Shown here one piece after another: positions 21,794 through 33,986 of a stretch of 64,000 nt of DNA. The notes below the pieces were generated by a model that saw only the letters and a program-made list of their open reading frames with translations, was not told the origin of the DNA and ran no database searches. The stretch is from Alopecurus myosuroides (taxonomy: Eukaryota > Streptophyta > Magnoliopsida > Poales > Poaceae), in contig CM054060.1 of NCBI GenBank assembly GCA_028641055.1, positions 205,306,445-205,370,444 on the forward strand, in the 5' to 3' direction. The position numbers were made by a program, and so were the translations under genes. Positions within the stretch are counted from its first letter, which is position 1, and each line of letters starts with the position of its first letter.

Positions 21794-23018
21794 TGAAAGT
21801 AAAGTATGGGCACCTAGAGGGGGGAGGGTGAATAGGTGCTACGACCAATTTTAATTTTTAACAAGGTTTAGGCTTAACTCACAAGTAAATTCTCTAGATA
21901 GTGCAATTAATGGTGAATTTACCTATATGACAAGGCAAGCAATTAATGCAACTAGGACAACACTTAAAACAACAAGTACTACAATAAATGCTACAAGTAC
22001 GAGTAAGTAGAGAGTGAGGAACGAGGTAACCGATGGAAGCACACGGAGACACGATGTATTCCCGAGTTCCTCCTTGTTAAGGGAGTACGTCTCGTTGGAG
22101 GGGTGTGAGCTCGCCACGAAGGCCTACTCAACGCCACAAAGGCCTCACCCTATTCTCCGATGAAATTCCGCCACAAAGGCCTAGTTCACCTCTCACTATT
22201 GAACCCCTTTGAGGCGGGGATCGAATCCTTTACAAACACTTGGGGCACACACCCACAACTTAATTGGGGGCTCCCAAATCTTCTTGAATCACCACTAGCA
22301 ACAAGAAGCCTAGGTTCTCCACATGAGGAAACCCTAGGCAAAGATCTCTCAAGTGAATGAGAGGGGAAATGAAATCCGCTTGGTGAAGATGTAGATCCGG
22401 TGGTCCTCCTCCAATATTCAAAGTTTCAACAAGTTTGGGTGGAGGAGGAGGGAGATCTAGCTTGGTGGGTGAGCTCAATCAATGGAGGCTTCAATGCTGG
22501 TGGAGCTAATCCTTGGGGGAAGAAAGAGAGGGGCTATTTATAGCCCCCACTCAAACTAGCCGTTTTTCTGCCCAAACTGCGACCAGCCCGGATTGCTCCG
22601 GAATTTTCCGGATCCCGGAATCATCCGGACTGAATCCGGATTGCAACAGAGAAATTCACGTTGCAGTCGGAATCATCCGGACCGAATCCGGATTGCAACA
22701 GAGAAAATCCGTTGCAGTCGGAATCGTCCGGACTGAATCCGGATCCCGGAATAATCCGGATTGCAACAGAGAAATTCCCGTTGCAGTCGGAATCATCCGG
22801 ACTGAATCCGGATTCCGGAATCATCCGGATTGCACTTTGAAAGACTTTTTTCTGGCCCGGAAAAGTTCGTTGATCTTCGATTTCTTCACCATTTCTTTGA
22901 CACCGTATACGTGCTGATTTAAGACCAAATCCTTTGACAAAGTAGCACATACGGTTAGTAACTTCTTTATGTTGTTAACAAACACACAAAACAACGAGAT
23001 ATCGAGAATGCACTTTCA
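21794..23018 (-). repeat. 3' LTR of the copia element (left)
   Basis: 1225 bp with ends TGAAAGTAAAGT and ATGCACTTTCA. It aligns with 53429-54650. Positions 22600-22840 hold a local array of ATCCGGACTGAATCCGG-type words around repeats of GATTGCAACAGAGAAA. Confidence 0.95.
22600..22840. repeat. CCGGA-rich degenerate tandem repeats in the copia LTR
   Basis: Units of about 55-75 bp share GATTGCAACAGAGAAAT, GTTGCAGTCGGAATC and ATCCGGACTGAATCCGG. The other LTR (54240-54465) has the same array with several units shortened, so unit loss or gain continued after insertion. The TCCGGA and TTCCGGAA words are self-complementary, so transcripts could form hairpins. Confidence 0.8.
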
Positions 23019-23033
23019 ATCTCCCCCTTTTTG
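23019..23033 (-). promoter_or_regulatory. Polypurine tract of the copia element
   Basis: On the minus strand CCAAAAAGGGGGAGAT lies directly before the 3' LTR, as usual in SIRE-type copia elements. Confidence 0.9.
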
Positions 23034-23492
23034 GTGTTTGATGACAACATAAAGATTTCAAGGGAATAAAACAATATGAACTAAAGAAATGGTGTCCAAA
23101 AAATAGACGGAGTTCTTCCTCGATGTGTGTCGTGAGGCACACACTTCATAGGCTTTGCTCCCCCTATGTTTTAGACACCAAACCGTCTAAAGAAGTTCAT
23201 ACAACATGCATAGATAATGATAGAGATGATAGCACGCATGATAATAGTAGCATAACCACGGGTAGGGTGACATAAATACGTCACGAGGTTCCACACAAAT
23301 AATACGAAGTTTCAAACGAAAGAAACGAAATAAAGATACCGGAGCACAAGCCTATAAGATCGAAATCAAAAGGCAAAAGACTTGTGCCCCAACCCTTGCA
23401 GAGCCCGTGGAATCCTAATATGGGACTCCTTCTCCCCCTTTGGCATCAAGACGCCAAAAAGGGAAAACGAGTCCAACTAACGACCCAAGAAC

Positions 23493-24778
23493 TCAAATGT
23501 CATCTTCATCTTGCTCATCATCATCCTCATCTTCTTCTTCCTCCTCCGGTTCATGAGTACCACCACCACCAAGCCCAACAGCATCAAAGTCATCTTCAGC
23601 AGACCCTGACTCCTCATCATCATCCTTAACATCAGCAGGAGGCACACCAAAGTAGAAGTCATCGTCATGGATCTCAGGCATCTCAAAAGGCACAAGGACA
23701 GTGGGCTCAAGAGCAGGAGGATCATCAGGTACAGGAATCCCATCAGCTCTGCGGTCGGAGTTCTGAATGCGGCGGGTCTCCTTAGCCAACTCTCTTGCCT
23801 CATGAGCAATTGCCCTGGTGTCACTGCACATGTTGAACATAGCCTTGAAGAACTTGGCAATGCCACTGGGAGGACGCTGAGAGGCACCACTAGCACTCGC
23901 GGAAGCAGAAGGAGTGGCCATAGGAGATTTGGACTTGGACCTTGAGTACTCCGGAATCTCCACTCCACGAATGAGAGAGGGAACCATCTTCTTCCCTTTG
24001 ACCACGGGATATGCATCCATGATCTCAACCCCTACCTTGTGATTGATGAAACTCTGAATCATTGGACCATAAGCAGGCTTCCTCTTCTCACAGATCCCAA
24101 GGTAAACCTCACGGTATATGAAATCCATCACATCAATCTTCCTCTGGTTCCGAGGCCTGGTGATGAACATGAGGTTCACCATGTAAGCCCTGATGGCTGA
24201 TTTATCACCATCCTTGATCATTATGGTGTTACGGAAGATCTTGGACATCAGATTGTAGTAGGGGTACATGGCAGAGTTGAAGGGCAGAGTCTTGCCCTGA
24301 GCATCAGGAGGATAGCAGAACGCCAAGCTAGAGTTGTCAAACTCAGAATTTTCATGGATTTTGAAACCATGATTAGCATAAGTGAAGGTCCACCTGTATC
24401 CAAGAGCCTCAACCCACTCACCCAAATTGCTAGTGACCTTCTGGTCCCCAGTCATCCAAGTCACAGTACGAGAGGCATCACCATGGGTGTGGAAAGTGCA
24501 GTTGAACTGTGCTATCAAGTCAGGGCAATACTCACACTCAATATCCAGAAGAGGAACCAGATCCATCTTCACAAGGAAACCATGCACATGACGGAGATCA
24601 CTGTATTTGTGCTGGTTATAGAACTCCATGTCAATCTGGGACTGCTTACAGACAAGAGGCTGAGCAACGGAGTAGAACTCTTCCCAACACTTCAGTTGAA
24701 GGTTGGTCCAGAAACGAGGATCATCACAGGTAGAGTCACGAAAGCGGTATGGATTCTTCCTCTTGATATGCTTCCACT
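23493..24778 (-). pseudogene. Additional 3' ORF of the copia element (env-like position)
   Basis: From the ATG at 24629 there are 378 codons. The same frame is open upstream to a TAG near 24779 and already encodes family-like sequence (PYRFRDSTCDDPRFWTNLQL), so the real protein began further upstream and is cut by that stop. Features are a globular N-terminal part rich in aromatic residues (YNQHKYSDLRHVHGFLVKMD, VEALGYRWTFTYANHGF), a Ser/Ala-rich linker SASASASGASQ, a helical stretch MCSDTRAIAHEARELAKETR, and a very acidic tail with EEEEEDEDDDEQDEDD. The position after RNase H matches the extra ORF of SIRE/Maximus elements, sometimes called env-like. I see no convincing signal peptide or membrane segment, so an envelope role is not supported here. 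Confidence 0.6.
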
Positions 24779-24779
24779 A

Positions 24780-26218
24780 AGGGATAGTGCAACCTGCGAG
24801 GTCCAGTGTGGGAACCCTCTCCTCCTGATCATCACGGTTCCCAGCCCCATGAGCTTAGCGCCCCCTGACGGGATGCGAACCCCTTCCAGCCAACTGCTTC
24901 CTCTTGGTACCCGGCTTAGAGCTGTCACCTGTGAATAGAGGACATAGGAATAGCAGAAGATAAGTGCATATGCCAAACGGGAACAATAGGAACTCAAATG
25001 GTTTGAAACAGTGCAAATTCTCAAGTTTCTGGCAGCATCCGGACACATTCCAGAGGCCCGGAATTTTCCGGCTGAGCCCTGAAAAATCCGACCGGGACGG
25101 ATTGGTCCGGAACGATTCCGGGATCCTCGATTTGACTCGAGAAAATGCCCAAAAACTCGAAATTTTGACTTATAACTGTTTCAAACAATTAGGAGTACCA
25201 TAGAGATGATCCTAGAGGTGTTCTAAGTGCGGGAAAAACATGGGATTGGCACGAGATTTGATATGGATCTAAGTCTAGATTGGGATGTGGTTAGACTAGA
25301 TCTACGAATCCATGGCATCTAGGTAGGGATTGGCATGATGAATAAGTTGATAGAACTCGGATCTAGATCAAACCCTAGGTGAGATTTCATCTAGAACCAA
25401 AAACAACCAACAAAAACGAAAAAGATGAGATGCCAAACACAATACCTTCCATGGGGAGGTCCTTGACCAAAGGAGGGATCAAACAATCCTCCGTAGGGGC
25501 AACGGGGGCGAAAACCGCGGATTTTGGTGGCTAGGGCACGTGAGGAGTGGAGAGAATGAAAAGAAAACTGCCCCCGTGCGTGTGGGGGTATTTATAAGGA
25601 AAACTGTCTCGTCCGGAATGGCCGGAAAAATCCGGCTGCCAGAATATTCCGGACCAATCCGACCTACTCGGAATAATCCGGGCAAGGCCGGAATGAATCC
25701 GGGACAGACCAGAAAAAGGCCAAACCATTCCAGAAAAGACCGTTTTAACAGGCTAGGAAAGATGTGATGTTGTGTGGAGTAAGGCATATGCATAGATGAA
25801 CATGAGAGAGGACAAATAGAGCAAAACACAAGGGGTTAGATTTCCTAGTCTTACTTCTCGGGGGAAAAGCAAATAAGATCGAAATAGCAACGAGAAGTAG
25901 TATTCGGAAGGATAACACAATAACCCAAAAGATATCCAACTAAGAACCAACTCTTCAAAAGAGAAGAGGTTGGTGGCCTAAGCCACCATGTAAGAGTTCA
26001 TGGTATGCAACCGCGAAGATATATCTTGGGGGCATTGCCAATACTCAACATTGAAGCTCACAATTTAACATTAGAAATAGAGAGATAACATTGATTTTTT
26101 TTTGCTTTGGGCATAATGGGGGGAGGGAGAATCCAATGTGTTAGGATAACACCCCCCTATGTCCATGCCTACACCTAAGCTCAAACACGTTTCATCTATA
26201 GGGGTGTGTGCAAGATCT
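24780..26218 (-). other. Spacer between RNase H and the extra ORF of the copia element
   Basis: No continuous coding frame is seen. TCCGG-rich stretches at 25020-25110 and 25610-25720 echo the LTR array. Part of this region may be an intron or leader of the extra ORF. Confidence 0.4.
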
Positions 26219-29200
26219 TCAAGTCAAACTCCTTGAATCAATCACATTTAGTTCATTCCTCAAGAACAAGAACCTTGCATCATCAAGTGGCTTCGTGAAA
26301 ATATCCGCAAGATTGTCCTTGGTGGGCACATAAGATAGTGCAATGTCTCCTCTCGCCACATGGTTTCGGATGAAGTGGTGGCGAATCTCAATTTTCTTCG
26401 TTCTTGTATGTTGCACCGGATTGTATGCAATTTTGATGGCATTTTCATTGTCACACAAAAGAGGCACCTTATCCAAATGAACTCCATATTCCTTGAGAGT
26501 TTGCCTCATCCATAACAATTGAGTGCATGCACTTGCGGCGGCAACATACTCGGCTTCGGCGGTGGAGAGTGATATGCAATTTTGCTTCTTGGAGGACCAA
26601 CTCACTAGGGACCTACCAAGAAATTGGCAAGCCCCGGAAGTAGACTTCCTATCATCTTGATCACCCGCCCAATCGGAATCCGTGTAGCCATTGAGAGAAA
26701 ATTATGCCCCCTTTGGGTACCACAAACCAAATCTTGGGGTATGAACCAAATAACGAAAGATCCTATGGACCACCATTAAATGTCTATCCTTAGGAGCCGC
26801 TTGATACCTTGCACACACCTACACTAAAAACGATATCGGGCCTAGATGCACAAAGAGAGAGCAAAGAGCCAATCATAGAACGATACAACTTTTGATCCAC
26901 ATCCTTACTCCCTTTTGGATTACGAGATAGGTGGCACTTGACTTGCATAGGAGATGTCTTGATATTAGCATCTTGGAAATTAAACCTCTTGATCATATCT
27001 TGGGTATATTTGGCTTGAGAAATGAAGGTCCCACGAGCCAATTGCTTGATCTCAAAGCCAAGGAAGAATTTGAGCTCTCCCATCATAGACATCTCGAACC
27101 TGTCAGTCATAAGCTTAGAGAACTCATCATTGAAATCTTGGTTAGTTGAGCAAAAGATGATATCATCCACATATAGTTGGCATATGAAAAGCTCTCCCTT
27201 TACTCTCTTGGTGAAGAGAGTGGGGTCAATCTTCCCAACTTCGAAACCATGATCATCTAACAACTCCCTAAGGTGCTCATACCAAGCACGAGGTGCTTGT
27301 TTGAGACCATAGAGAGCCTTGTCAAGTTTGTAAACGTGGTTAGGAAAGTTGATATTCTCGAACCCCGGAGGTTGCTTAACATATACCTCCTCTTTTAGTG
27401 GACCATTCAAGAAAGCACTTTTCACATCCATTTGTTGCAATTTGAAATTATGAGAGGATGCATAAGCAAGGAGGATACGGATTGACTCAAGGCGAGCCAC
27501 GGGTGCGTAGGTTTCATCAAAGTCAATGCCTTCAACTTGAATGTAACCTTGAGCAACCAATCTTGCCTTGTTCCTAATGACAATGCCATGCTCATCTTGC
27601 TTGTTCTTGAAAATCCACTTAGTGCCAATAACATTGTGGCAATCTTTGGGCTTCTCAACCAATCTCCAAACTTTGTTGCGCTCAAAGTTATTGAGCTCAT
27701 CATGCATAGCTTCAACCCAATCGGAGTCCTCAAGAGCTTCATACACTTTCTCAGGCTCCACCATAGAGATATGAGCTCGATGCTCACAAAAATGTGCCAA
27801 TTGCCTTCTTGTGGATCTTCGAGCTTGAACATCCTCCAAGACCTTGTTGTCTTGGGCATCAATTTGCTTCAAAGCTCTTCTTATCCTTTTGACACGACGG
27901 GCTTCGATCTCCTCATTATTGCGAGGAGGGATCACTTGATCATCTTGATCATTTGGGTCCCCATCTTGACCAATTTGGCCTTGATCATCATCATCATCAT
28001 CAACAACAATATCTTCAACACTTGCTTCAACTTGGGGAGAGGATGAAGAGGATGGTTGATCTTGGCCTTGACCATGACTCGCATTAGTGAGGGGAGTGGG
28101 TACGACTTGCGGAGTCACTTGGTCAATAAGAGGAGGGTCTTGAACATGTTCTTGGTTATGTGTAACATTTGGCTCCTTGGCTTGTTCTTCTATTGTATAG
28201 GAGGGCTCCACTTGAGTAGAGCATAGTCCATCTCGAGTCGCCATAAGGTGTCCCTCAATGGGGCGGAAAAATCACACACCCATCCTTCCTATGGCTTCTC
28301 GAGGTATTTCAACATCTACATTAGAAACATGAAATTGCGCCACTTGGGAACCATCATTTTCCTCGAAAGCCACACTACAAGATTCTATGACAATCCGTGA
28401 GGTTTTGTCAAAGACTCTATAAGTGTGGGATTCGGCACCGTAACCAACAAAAATACCCTCAATGGTTTTGGATTGAAATTTAGACAACCTAACACCTTGA
28501 TCAAATAAAAGCACATACAACCGAATACACGGAAGTAGGAGACGTTGGGCTTGTTGCCGGTGAGGATCTCATATGGGGTCTTGTCCAAGCCTTTGCAGAT
28601 GTAGAGGCGGTTGGAGGAGTGACATGCGGTGGATATGGCCTCGGCCCATAAATATTGGGGAGAAGAGTACTCCGCCAACATGGTCCTTGCCATATCCAAG
28701 AGGGTGCGATTCTTCCTTTCGGCAACACCATTTTGTTGAGGAGTGTAAGTGGCGGAGTATTGATGACGAATGCCTTCTTCACTAAGGAATTCATTCAATG
28801 TATAGTTCTTGAACTCCGAGTCATTATCACTCCTAATAGCCATGATTTGCACATTGTGTTGATGTTACACTTCGTTGGAGAAGTCGATGATGGTTTGTTG
28901 AATTTCACTCTTGCACTTGAAGAAATAAACCCAAGTGTATCTTGAATAATCATCGACAATCACCAAGCAATACTTCTTGCCACCAAGACTTGCCTCGGGC
29001 ACGGCACCAAAGAGATCAACATGGAGAAGCTCCAAGATCCTCTTTCATGAGATAATAGTCTTGGCCTTGTGCACCTTGTCATGCATCTTCCCTTCAACAC
29101 ACGACCTACAAACGCGATCCTTTGCAAAGGAAACATTTTCTTTTAGTCCGACAATAAGGCCACCTTTGTGAAGACTTTGCAAAGTTCTCATGTTGACATG

Positions 29201-29638
29201 GGATAGGCGGCGATGCCACAACCATCCCAAGTCCGCCTTCCTGAAAAGACACATTGCTTGAGTGTTGGTTGACTTCGAAAAGTCCACCATGAACAACTCA
29301 TTTTCAACATGTCCCACGTGAGCGACGTCAAGAGTCTTGCTCCTCAAAAGGACCACAATATCACCATCGAAAAAGACGGAAAAACCCATCTTTCCAAGAG
29401 AGCGGACGGAAAGTAAATTGTAACCAAGGGATTCGACAAGCATGACGTTCTCGATAGTTATATCGGGAGCCACCACAACCTTGCCAAATCCGGCTTGGAT
29501 GAGTCTCCATAAGTGACGGTTGCTTGGATGTCATTTGGTCGCAACTCCGTCACAAGCTCTTTGCTTCCGGTCATATGATTAGTGCATCCACTATTGAGAA
29601 TCCATTTAGTCCCACCGGAAGCATAGTCCTGCAAGAGA
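26219..29638 (-). pseudogene. Copia pol: protease, integrase, reverse transcriptase, RNase H, broken
   Basis: The protease region near 29590 reads WILNSGCTN, where the family has Asp at the catalytic position; the codon at 29593-29595 encodes Asn. The GAG-pre-integrase zinc domain (LWHRRLSHVNMRTL, CRSCVEGK) is at 29476-29045. The integrase core has HVDLFG at about 29015, an in-frame stop near 28866, and SDNDSEFKN where SDNGTEF is usual, followed by TPQQNGVAERKNRT. A frame break near 28500 leads to the 28244-26790 ORF with reverse transcriptase ([42 protein letters not shown]). After another break, RNase H is at 26605-26219 (LSTAEAEYVAA, ADIFTKPL). The order PR-INT-RT-RH is diagnostic of Ty1/copia. 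It cannot make a working polyprotein. Confidence 0.92.
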
Positions 29639-30807
29639 TCATTGACTAGAGTTAGGACCCGAGATGGGTCCCTTCATATTAGCAACAAGGTTCTTTGGAA
29701 CCCAAATAGTATAGTCAATGAAACCCTCAATAGGACCAACATATTTAGCTTGCACATCACCATAATAATCAACATATAAGAAATGGTGTGGATTGTTAGT
29801 TCCCGCGGATGTGCTACGAGTAGTGTTGTCCCTCATGACACTACTACTCGATGCAATGTTGTTAGCTTGAGAGGGTGTACTAGGAGTAGTGTTGTCCCTA
29901 ATGACAACACCACTCGAAGTACCATTGTTGGTCTTCTTCTTGCTCTTCTTCTTGTTCTTCTTCTTGGCTACATAGCCTAGACCTTGCTTGCCCACTTGTT
30001 GCCTTGGTGCACTCAATTGTGGTCTAGAAATGACCACATTAGGGTTAGGGGCAACCACTTGTGGGGAAGGGGTCACAAACTTCACAACTTTAGTTCCTTT
30101 ACCCTTGAGCCTTACTAGCTCATCCTTCAACCTAGCATTTTCGTCAATAATATTTGCATGATCACAAGAAGAAGTAGAGGTGCTAGCATTGTTAGTTTGA
30201 TTAAGTTGAGTTTGAAGTTGTTCATGCAAATCTTTGAGGGATGAGTGTTGGCTTGCCAAAGCCTTGTGAGCCTTGGTTAGCTTTTCAAACTCCTCGGTTA
30301 GTTTACCATGACCAACCCCAAACTCGACCTTATCCTTTTTAGTATTTTTATATTTAGCAATAGCAAGATCACATTCCTTAGTGATGTTTGAGACAAGTTC
30401 ATTATGAGTTAATTCAATAGATTCAAGTTCATCCTCTAGAGAAACTCTACCATCATGCTCTTCCTCAAGAGTCATAGAGAGAGATGCAATTTCATCCGCA
30501 TCCCTTCTCTCAATCTCACCTTTCTTCTCAAGAGCATCTTGGGCCTCTCCCAATTGCCTCATGAGATACTCAACGTACTTCTTGGTCTCCCCTTGCATGT
30601 TAGACATAAAACAGTCCAAGGAGACCCTTTCTTCTTCTTCTCTAAGACTAGCAAGATGTTCAAGTTCACTAGGGGTCTTATAGTTGGGGGAAGGTGATAC
30701 CTCCGTGGCCTTAGCCATGAAGCACTTGGCATTACGTTGAGGAAGATCGTCATTGGGGGATTCAAAGAGGGATGAAGATGATGGAGTAGAAGCAATAGCT
30801 AGAGCGG
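29639..30807 (-). pseudogene. Copia gag, C-terminal part (coiled coil and basic region)
   Basis: The 359-codon stretch from 30718 plus the same frame up to 30807 encodes ALAIASTPSSSSLFESPNDD, then a long Glu/Lys/Leu-rich coiled coil (EKKGEIERRDADEIASLS, LEDELESIELTHNEL, LKDLHEQLQTQLNQ) and a basic stretch KKKNKKKSKKK. In SIRE-type elements this follows the gag zinc knuckle. It is separated from the rest of gag by the solo LTR inserted at 30808. Confidence 0.8.
30803..30807. repeat. Target-site duplication AGCGG, left copy (solo LTR D)
   Basis: It matches 51950-51954 at the right end of family D LTR. Gag reads continuously across when one copy and the LTR are removed. Confidence 0.9.
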
Positions 30808-31181
30808 TGTCACACCCCAGTTTTTGGATTCTTGGACTGTGCTCAAGAAGACCAAAATTAGGGCAAATTTTTTTTTATATAACAACATGATTTTTTGAAC
30901 TAACATATGTTTATGATCTAAAACATATTTGCAACACAAGTTTTGTTTCTTGATAAAACCAATACCATATGTTTGTGAAAAATATTCTTATTACTTTTCC
31001 CTGATGTTTTCCTAGTATTACTTGAGTGGATTTTTATTCCAAGACTTGGATCATTCTTGTTTGCATCTTAAAACAAACTTTTAACTTTTTTAGATCCAAG
31101 AAACAATTTTTCAAAATGATTTATTAAAGTTTTCTTTTAAGTTTTCTATGGAAAACAATTCCTGAAAAATAATACAAGTAC

Positions 31182-31186
31182 CTGTT
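31182..31186. repeat. Target-site duplication CTGTT, left copy (element B)
   Basis: Repeated at 46315-46319 after the 3' LTR. Confidence 0.95.
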
Positions 31187-32028
31187 TGTAACATCCCAAG
31201 TATGAAAATACCCTTAGAATGTTTGATTTCATGTTTTAATTCAAGTATTGCATCATGTCATCATGTTTAATTATTTGTTTGCATTTGTTTACTATTTGTT
31301 TTGCATCTGTTTTATCTTGTTTTCATAATGAAACTCAAACAATTTCAAATGCTTTGTTTTCATACTTTCTCTGTTACAACCTTTTAAATAAAAATCTCAA
31401 ATAAAAACAACCAAATTGTTTTCTTTTATTCCATAGTGCTCACTTAACAAATTAATGGTTTTATTCAATCAATTAAATCCAAATCAACTTTCAAACTCAA
31501 ACCCAATGCATCAAACAGCAACCAACTTGAGTTTATGAAAATCTCTGAACCAAACAACTAATTTTAATCATTTAATCCATAGGGGCCACCTTATTAAAAT
31601 GCTTTGTTTTCATAATGTTTAATCAATATTAAAATTCTTTCAATTTGGGTCAAATACAAACAACAATTTAAATCTCAACTTTTTGAAAACAAACCTTGGC
31701 ATCTGTTTGCTATTGATCTAACAAGCTTAACCTAATTTTTCTAGAATTTTTACTAAATTAAAACCCATATTTTTCTTCCAAAACCAAACACTAAAAAAAA
31801 AAAAACAGAAAAGAAAAAAAATAAAAGAAGCAAAGCCAGCTGCGCGCGCGGCAGCTAACCAGCCCAACCCACCTAACAGCTAACTAGCGCGCAGCCCAGC
31901 CCAACTAACTAGCGTACCGGTTCGTTTTAGAACGAACCCGTCGTCATCCTCCCGTACGGCGGCCATCCGAGGCAGCCACGTCGCCGTACGGCGGGCTCCG
32001 ACGGCCAGGGAGCTCCCCCGCACCCTAC

Positions 32029-32034
32029 TTATAC
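32029..32034 (+). promoter_or_regulatory. TATA-like box of the B 5' LTR
   Basis: TTATAC in CCTACTTATACCCCC lies just before the leader. It corresponds to TATAAA at 680 in LTR A and is repeated at 42506 in the 3' LTR. U3 would then be about 0.84 kb and R plus U5 about 3.8 kb. Confidence 0.45.
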
Positions 32035-33986
32035 CCCCTAGGGCACAGCGAGCGCCGCCAGACCTAACCCTAGCCCCCTAGCCCTCGATCGCCGCCGCAA
32101 TTTCCTTTCTCTCCGCCATCCTCCCACTCTCTGAATCCTCGCCGTCGTTTCTCCTCTGAAACCATGAAGCTCACCGGCGCCACCGTCCTCCTCCACCCTA
32201 CCTAAACCCCGAGATCGTTTCCCCTCTCCTTCCCCTACAACTTCGACATCTACTCGAACTCGGTAACCCTCTGATTCAATGCCGCGGTCCTCGACCGTCT
32301 CCGGCCACCGTGGCTCCATTACTGAACCCGAGGTTGCCATCGTCGATGCAGGTACCCTCGTCGTGATCTGAGCTCGGGAACCAATCCACCTCGTCACCCT
32401 CGATCGATTGCACACCGGAGCACCCACCGAGAACGTCTACAGCCGCGCCACCGTCCACGCCGTCGTCGCCTCACCGTCAAGCTCTCCCCTCTGCTTCCCT
32501 CTGCAATCGCGGTGAGCAGCCACCAAGTTTCCCTCCTCCCTCTCTGCTGTTCGCGAGCTTCACCATAGCACCGTGCACGTCCACCCGATTGCATCCATCT
32601 CGAGCACGAGCCCACGGCGATCGCCGCTGTCGAGCTCCGTCAGGGCGAGGATGTTTCTGTTCGTGAGAACAAATTCAGATCCGCGCCTGTAACCTTTTCC
32701 TCACCGCGCACCTGTTATCTGACAACGAACGCGAGCAGCTGAATTGGTTCAGAGCGAACGCTTGCAAGCGCGCGGTCGCGAGTTCGACCCGCAGCCTCGC
32801 GGGATAAAAATCCCGTCTTTTTTCGGCTGAGTACTGACAGGGAGGGCCCCCTGTCAGTCACTCGTGTGGCCACGCCAGCACAGCGAGATTTGGGTCCCCC
32901 CTGGCAGTGACTGGGTGTGTCTACTGTGTGTATAAAACAATTTTAAACAATTTCTGTATTCAAATTTAGGCCCTTTGTTTTAACAGATTAGTCCCTGGAA
33001 GTATTTTGGCAATAAAATTAGTTTTATAACTCCAATAAATGAAAATAAAATATGCACACTAATCTAAATTTAATTGTCTATCTTTTGGTATCATTTGTTT
33101 ACTGTTTTGAAATTCCAAAATGCAATTTAAATTTGAATTCAAATAATTCAAATGCAATTTGCTAAATTCAATAACTAATTCATTATTAATCCAATAAATG
33201 CAAATAAAATATGTTTCCCATGCTATTTTGAATAACCTATTCAAATATAAATTTTGTTTCATGGTTTGAATAATTTAAATTGCCTAAATAATTTAATACT
33301 TGTTTAATTCATTTAAATTTGATAAAATCATAACTTGCACAATATAAAATATTTTTGAACATGCAAAATATGTTTTCAAACCATAAAAGTGTGAACTTTT
33401 CAAATATGAGTTTGAAATTAGGTTTTGAATAAATAAAATTCAAATAATAGTCAAACTTGTTTCAAATTCAATTAAAACTTGTTTAATATTGTTTAATTCA
33501 TAATAAATTCATCCTAATTCCAATTTCAATATTTGAAACATGTAATCCAACTAAAATTTGATGTTCTTTTCAAATATAAACTTTGTTAATTGTTTTGCAC
33601 ACTTAAACTTGATGAAAACAACAATTGTTTGTGTGACATGTTTAAGTAACCCAAAATGTCTAAACTTAATAAATGATTTCCAAAACTTGTTAAATCCTTT
33701 TAACACTTGCATCTATCATTGTTATTTGTTGTTATCATCATGCATGCATCATGCTAACAACTTTCACATAATAATTAATTGTAAATCATTTGCTTCCACT
33801 TAATTCATGGACCCTTTCCCATATGCCACTCAAAATAGCATAGGGGTCCATTTAAATTGTGTTATCATGTTAGCTAGTTTATTTTGAGACAACCATTAAC
33901 TTGTCATGCATCATCTTGATTGTGCACAATGCCATGATAATGATGGTTTATATTCCTGTTTTGTTTGTTTGCTTCTTCTCGAATAG

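Noticed and set aside
22600..22840. CRISPR-like repeat array
   Set aside because: Units are degenerate, lack unique spacers, lie in a plant retrotransposon LTR, and no cas genes are present.
32038..32427. 129-codon minus-strand ORF in the LTR B leader, repeated at 42515-42904
   Set aside because: Its two copies are alike only because the LTRs are alike; it is antisense to the leader and has simple Arg/Gly/Glu composition.
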